Below, in pieces: positions 60,446 to 64,000 of a stretch of DNA of 64,000 bases (positions are counted from its first letter, which is position 1; each line of letters opens with the position of its first letter). This DNA is from Oscillospiraceae bacterium (GTDB taxonomy: Bacteria > Bacillota > Clostridia > Oscillospirales > Ruminococcaceae), in the NCBI GenBank assembly GCA_028720105.1, contig JAQYLI010000012.1, positions 28,690-92,689 on the forward strand, read 5' to 3'. Under the pieces are notes generated by a model. It searched no databases and had not been told where the DNA came from. It was given only the letters and a program-made list of their open reading frames with translations. The position numbers were made by a program, and so were the translations under genes.

Positions 60446-60925
60446 ATGGATTCTCTCATAAAGCTTTTAAAGGGAAATGCAAGACTTTCTGACGAGCAGC
60501 TTGCGGTAATGCTGGGAATTACCCCCGAAGAAGTCGCGGCACGGATAGCCGACTTTGAAAAAAAAGGCGTTATCAAGGGCTACAACGCTATTATAAATGA
60601 AGAGCTGGCGGATAAGAACGCTGTAACGGCATTTATCGAGGTCAAGGTAAAGCCCAAGAAGGAATTCGGCTTTGACGAGCTTGCCCGCAAGATAATGGAA
60701 TTTGACGAGGTGGACTCGGTAACACTTATGTCGGGTTCATTCGACCTTGCCGTTACTCTCAGAGGAACCAACTATAAGGAGATAGCTCTCTTTGTGGCTC
60801 AGAGACTTTCCTCGATGGAGGGCGTAATATCCACCTCCACCCATTTTGTACTCAAGCAGTACAAGGAACAAGGCTTCTTTATTGAACAGGAGGCCGCAGA
60901 TGAAAGGGGCTTCGTATCTCCGTGA
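60446..60925 (+). CDS. Lrp/AsnC-family transcriptional regulator
   Basis: The 159-aa protein has an N-terminal HTH (residues about 6-45, LKGNARLSDEQLAVMLGITP) and a C-terminal RAM/ligand-binding domain (VTLMSGSFDLAVTLRGTNYK then EGVISTSTHFVLKQYK). These regulators sense amino acids. It overlaps the aminotransferase gene by ATGA-type 4 nt and probably regulates it. ATG 60446 with AAAGGAAGGATT upstream is chosen over an earlier in-frame start in the leader. Confidence 0.9.
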   Translation: MDSLIKLLKGNARLSDEQLAVMLGITPEEVAARIADFEKKGVIKGYNAIINEELADKNAVTAFIEVKVKPKKEFGFDELARKIMEFDEVDSVTLMSGSFDLAVTLRGTNYKEIALFVAQRLSSMEGVISTSTHFVLKQYKEQGFFIEQEAADERGFVSP

Positions 60926-62112
60926 TAGATTACGATAAGCTTATTTCCGAGAAATGTAAGGTAATGAAGCCCTCGGGAATAAGGAAATTTTTTGATATTG
61001 CCGCTCAAATGGATAATGTTATCTCTCTTAGCGTGGGCGAGCCTGATTTCCAGACCCCCTGGAACGTAAGACAGGCTGCCATAACATCTCTTGAAAAGGG
61101 AAAGACCAAGTACACCGCTAATGCGGGAATTTCCGAGCTGAGAACGGCTATCAGCAGAAATATTGAGAAGACTACAGGCGTGAAATACTGCGACAAGGAC
61201 GAAATTATCGTTACCGTAGGCGGCTCTGAGGGAATTGATATTGCCATCAGAACGCTTATCGAAAATGGTGACGAGGTGCTTATAGTGGAGCCTTGCTTTG
61301 TCTGCTATGCTCCCATAGTGTCCCTCTGCGGAGGAGTACCTGTATCCGTTCAGACCACCGCCGAGACCGAGTTCAGGCTTACTCCCGAAATGCTCAGAGA
61401 AAAGATAACCGACAGGACAAAGCTTCTTATCCTGCCTTTCCCCAATAACCCCACAGGAGCCGTTATGGAAAGAAAGGATCTTGAGGGAATTGCAGATGTT
61501 ATCCGTGACACAAATATCCTTATTCTCTCAGATGAGATATACAGTTCTCTTACATACGGCTCAAAGCACTGCTCTATCATTGAAATAGACGGAATGAAGG
61601 AGCGCACCATATTTGTTAATGGATTCTCAAAGGCATATGCAATGACAGGCTGGAGACTTGGCTATGTGGCAGGCCCTCAGCCTATCATAAAGCAGATGCT
61701 GAAAATCCACCAGTACGGCATAATGAGCAGTCCCACTGTTTCGCAGTATGCGGCTATTGAAGCACTTGAAAACTGTGACGAGGACATTGCAAAAATGCGG
61801 GACGAGTACGATATACGCAGAAGATGGCTTGTGAAAGCACTGAACGATATTGGTCTTACCTGCTTTGAGCCAAGAGGAGCATTTTATGTGTTCCCCAGCA
61901 TCAAGTCCACAGGGCTTTCAAGCGAGGAATTCTGTGAGAGACTGCTTTACGAGCATAATGTTGCAGTTGTTCCCGGAAATGCATTCGGCGAATGCGGCGA
62001 GGGATATATAAGAATTTCATATGCATATTCCCTCAAGCACATAATGACCGCCATAGAGCGCATTAAGGAGTTCCTTTCCGACCTGGACAAGCAGAAAACG
62101 GGTAACGGCTGA
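60922..62112 (+). CDS. PLP-dependent class I aminotransferase
   Basis: The 396-aa protein is a fold-type I aminotransferase near the PatA/AspC Igamma group: VISLSVGEPDFQTPWNVRQA, PFPNNPTGAVM, LSDEIYSSLTYG and the PLP lysine Lys237 in NGFSKAYAMTGWRLGY, with Arg in GYIRISYAYSL for the carboxylate. The amino donor and acceptor cannot be read, aspartate or aromatic and N-acetyl-lysine-diaminopimelate types are candidates. It starts at GTG inside the Lrp gene end, with AAGGAACAAGG-like sequence upstream, and its stop overlaps the next start. Confidence 0.9.
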   Translation: MIDYDKLISEKCKVMKPSGIRKFFDIAAQMDNVISLSVGEPDFQTPWNVRQAAITSLEKGKTKYTANAGISELRTAISRNIEKTTGVKYCDKDEIIVTVGGSEGIDIAIRTLIENGDEVLIVEPCFVCYAPIVSLCGGVPVSVQTTAETEFRLTPEMLREKITDRTKLLILPFPNNPTGAVMERKDLEGIADVIRDTNILILSDEIYSSLTYGSKHCSIIEIDGMKERTIFVNGFSKAYAMTGWRLGYVAGPQPIIKQMLKIHQYGIMSSPTVSQYAAIEALENCDEDIAKMRDEYDIRRRWLVKALNDIGLTCFEPRGAFYVFPSIKSTGLSSEEFCERLLYEHNVAVVPGNAFGECGEGYIRISYAYSLKHIMTAIERIKEFLSDLDKQKTGNG

Positions 62113-62678
62113 TGATAACGGCAGAGGAGCTTTTAGAAAACGCCCCCTCCCTTGCAAAGCGCAATTTTGAAAAGAACAAGCGCCTCAGAAAGCCTGTTGG
62201 ACTGATAAACGGTCAGAGAAACTGTGCAGTTTCGTCCTACAGGCTGGGGATAAGGAAAATGTCCGCCAACGGCTGCGGTGCCATTGCCATATACAACGCC
62301 CTGCTTTCCGCAGGTCACAAGCCCGATTTTGCAGCTATATGCTTAGGAATAGACTGCTATGCTCTCAATATGTGGGGCATTTTCGGAACAGACCCGAAAA
62401 AAGCAGAGGAGCTTTTCAAAAAATACCGTATTCCTGCGGTGAAAGCCAAGGACTACGATGATTTCGTAAAAGTAATGGGCGCTGTCAGTGTGGGGATACT
62501 CTGCTACTGGGTGGCAAAGCCCCGGCGTTCCCTGCTTCACTACATAGCGATCATAAATAACGGGCAGGGCTATGACGTGTGCAACAGATACTCAAACCGC
62601 AAAACTCCCTCAAAGGTGAGTTCCATCGGTGATTTCTGCCCAAAGGAAAGCTATGTGTGCGGATTTTTCATAAGCTGA
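62112..62678 (+). CDS. C39-like papain-fold protein, unknown substrate
   Basis: The 188-aa protein shows the papain-like layout of C39-type peptidases: Cys55 in MSANGCGAIAIYNALLSAGH, His143 in LLHYIAIINNGQGYDV and a following Asn-rich DVCNRYSNRK that can give the third residue. There is no signal peptide, so it would act inside the cell. It begins on the last base of the aminotransferase stop and is 15 nt before ispE. Why a cysteine-peptidase fold sits in this operon is unclear; it may be a pseudo-enzyme or act on a small peptide or amide. Confidence 0.65.
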   Translation: MITAEELLENAPSLAKRNFEKNKRLRKPVGLINGQRNCAVSSYRLGIRKMSANGCGAIAIYNALLSAGHKPDFAAICLGIDCYALNMWGIFGTDPKKAEELFKKYRIPAVKAKDYDDFVKVMGAVSVGILCYWVAKPRRSLLHYIAIINNGQGYDVCNRYSNRKTPSKVSSIGDFCPKESYVCGFFIS

Positions 62679-62693
62679 AAGGAGAGGCGTATT

Positions 62694-63539
62694 TTGGACA
62701 GCCTTACTCTGAGCGCAAATGCTAAAATAAACCTATACCTTGACGTTGCGGGCAGAAGAGCGGACGGCTATCATCTGCTTGAAACGGTTATGCATACGGT
62801 CTCCCTCTGCGACAGGGTCACTCTCACAAAAACGGGTAAGAGCGGGATAGAAATATCCTGCTCCGACCCTCTTATTCCCTGTAACGAAAAAAATATTGCG
62901 TACAAATGCGCATCAGCATTTTTTGAAAAAACGGGAATATGCGATGGGGGAGTCAGCATAAATATTATAAAAAATATTCCCTCCGAGGCAGGTATGGGCG
63001 GCGGAAGCGCAGACGGAGCCGCTGCTCTTACGGGACTTAACAGACTCTTTTTTGCAGACCTTTCCGAAAATGACCTTATTTCCATCGGAGCAAGGATAGG
63101 CGCAGATATACCTTTTTGCATAAAGGGCGGCTGCGGTTATTGCACGGGGATAGGGGAGATAATTGAACCGCTCCCGAAAATATCGGGAACGGTGCTTATC
63201 GGCAAGGGCAATACGGGTATCAGCACTCCCGAGGCATTCGGAAAGATTGACTCTGCAGGCTTCAGGATAGGCACAGAGGGCATAAAGGATATCTTCGGAA
63301 ATGTCCGCTCTCTTGGTGATATTGCACCCTATTGCCGCAATATATTTGACGATATTGCCTGTCTTGACGAGGTTTCCCACATCAAAAAAATTATGACGGA
63401 TAACGGCGCTGTCTGCTCTCTGATGACAGGAAGCGGCTCGGCGGTTTTCGGTCTGTATGAGTCGGAGACTTCGGCTGAAAAGGCATATGAACTTTTAAAA
63501 CAATACGGCTATTTTTCGGCTTTGTGCAGTCTTGTGTAG
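62694..63539 (+). CDS. ispE: 4-(cytidine 5'-diphospho)-2-C-methyl-D-erythritol kinase
   Basis: GHMP kinase of the MEP isoprenoid pathway, which also feeds undecaprenyl phosphate for the mraY/murG steps. The 281-aa protein has ANAKINLYLDV with Lys11, the ATP loop IPSEAGMGGGSADGAAAL, GADIPFC and MTGSGSAVFGLYES. It starts at TTG with AAAGGAGAGGCG upstream. Confidence 0.93.
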   Translation: MDSLTLSANAKINLYLDVAGRRADGYHLLETVMHTVSLCDRVTLTKTGKSGIEISCSDPLIPCNEKNIAYKCASAFFEKTGICDGGVSINIIKNIPSEAGMGGGSADGAAALTGLNRLFFADLSENDLISIGARIGADIPFCIKGGCGYCTGIGEIIEPLPKISGTVLIGKGNTGISTPEAFGKIDSAGFRIGTEGIKDIFGNVRSLGDIAPYCRNIFDDIACLDEVSHIKKIMTDNGAVCSLMTGSGSAVFGLYESETSAEKAYELLKQYGYFSALCSLV

Positions 63540-63621
63540 CAAAAAAATGCTAAAGACTGCCCTGCCGAAAATTTATGCCATAAGTGTTAGATTGCCCTAA
63601 CTTTTGAAAGGAAATGATAAA

Positions 63622-63873
63622 ATGACTTTGGATAAGCTTCCCATAGGTCAGAGCGGTATCATTACGCAGGTGGGCGGCGAGGGCGCACTGCGCTGCCGTC
63701 TTCTTGATATGGGACTGATACCCCGTACACAGCTGACAGTGCGAAAAGCCGCTCCTATGGGCGACCCTATTGAAATACATCTTCGGGGCTACGAATTAAC
63801 TCTCCGCCTTGAAGAAGCAAAAGAGATAACAATTATGCCCACAGATACCACCAACTCTGATACTAATCTTTAA
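63622..63873 (+). CDS. FeoA-domain protein
   Basis: The 83-aa protein is a single FeoA (SH3-like) domain: LDKLPIGQSGIITQVGGEGA, LRCRLLDMGLIPRTQLTVRK and GDPIEIHLRGYELTLRLEEA. FeoA helps FeoB in ferrous iron uptake. ATG 63622 has AAAGGAAATG upstream. A feoB would be expected next but lies outside the window if present; a repeat element follows directly. Confidence 0.88.
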   Translation: MTLDKLPIGQSGIITQVGGEGALRCRLLDMGLIPRTQLTVRKAAPMGDPIEIHLRGYELTLRLEEAKEITIMPTDTTNSDTNL

Positions 63874-63878
63874 CCAAC

Positions 63879-64000
63879 CTATAGACAAATCCTCGGCTGA
63901 AATAATCCCATTCGTCGTCAAGCTCCCTTGCAAGGCGGCAAGCCTTGCTGCGGTCGCTTTCCTAGACTGTGATTATTTCATCTGTCGGCTTTGTCTACAG
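63879..64000. repeat. Palindromic repeat element with imperfect inverted ends, at the window edge
   Basis: The left arm (63879-63907, CTATAGACAAA and inner TGAAATAATC-like bases) mirrors the right arm (63971-64000, ending TTTGTCTACAG) with a divergent middle. Between them is a second hairpin, GCAAGGC (63930-63936) with GCCTTGC (63942-63948). There is no frame of note. It may be a MITE- or REP-like element; the edge is not visible. Confidence 0.6.

Overview
The window looks like a chromosomal stretch from a low-to-mid GC Bacillota (class Clostridia), most likely a Ruminococcus-like Oscillospiraceae. This is inferred from gene content and style, not from a marker gene. The pointers are a FabK-type type II fatty acid synthesis operon, a MurE with the meso-DAP motif DNPR, Lrp/PatA-like and MntP/YtaF-like genes, LytTR-ABC-DUF3021 and PduL genes, and AAAGGA ribosome-binding sites that recur as CGAAAGGA. 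No rRNA, tRNA or CRISPR array was seen.

Layout. 1-2175 (minus): a flavin-reductase-like gene (cut by the window edge), aroE and fabD. 2338-11125 (plus): a complete fatty acid operon, fabH, a 49-aa membrane peptide, fabK, fabG, fabF, accB, fabZ, accC, accD, accA and acpP, ending in a clear terminator. Divergent fabD supplies the malonyl-ACP for it. 11184-11781 (minus): an HD-domain gene. 12193-26860 (plus): a division and cell wall cluster, mraZ, rsmH, ftsL, a PASTA transpeptidase, a fused murE-murF, mraY, ftsW, murG, murA, ftsQ and ftsZ. murD, murC, murB and ftsA are absent from it. The mraZ promoter carries GTGGTGA boxes that recur in mirror image 200 bp upstream, facing the HD gene.

26862-40500 is mixed. 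It holds a ferritin-like gene whose Shine-Dalgarno sits in a perfect 17-bp hairpin, birA, an MntP/YtaF-family gene, an ECF sigma factor with a membrane-anchored beta-propeller partner, terD, an ABC transporter with LytTR regulator and DUF3021 protein, a two-component system, an acidic-tailed membrane protein and a serine hydrolase of the beta-lactamase fold.

40548-43912 is the most disturbed part. It has a 99-bp tandem repeat, an NAD(P)-binding protein behind a palindromic operator, a deletion remnant that joins a macrodomain gene to the tail of a SirTM-type sirtuin gene, a truncated LysR gene and the 3' end of a group II intron. These look like a decayed accessory locus.

44100-63873 returns to housekeeping and envelope genes: DUF951-prfA-sua5-coaE-lytic transglycosylase-M18 aminopeptidase; a large polytopic membrane protein with an MreB-like protein, a CBS protein and a DEDDh exonuclease; a GGDEF-EAL protein; a second ECF sigma/anti-sigma-like pair; pduL; and Lrp-aminotransferase-C39-like-ispE-feoA. 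The window ends in a palindromic repeat that looks like a small mobile or REP-like element.

I did not find a clearly new defence or biosynthetic system. The strongest second-look items are the mirrored MraZ boxes, the Shine-Dalgarno hairpin before the ferritin-like gene, the macrodomain/SirTM/LysR/intron deletion scar, and the MurE-MurF fusion in a cluster lacking ftsA.
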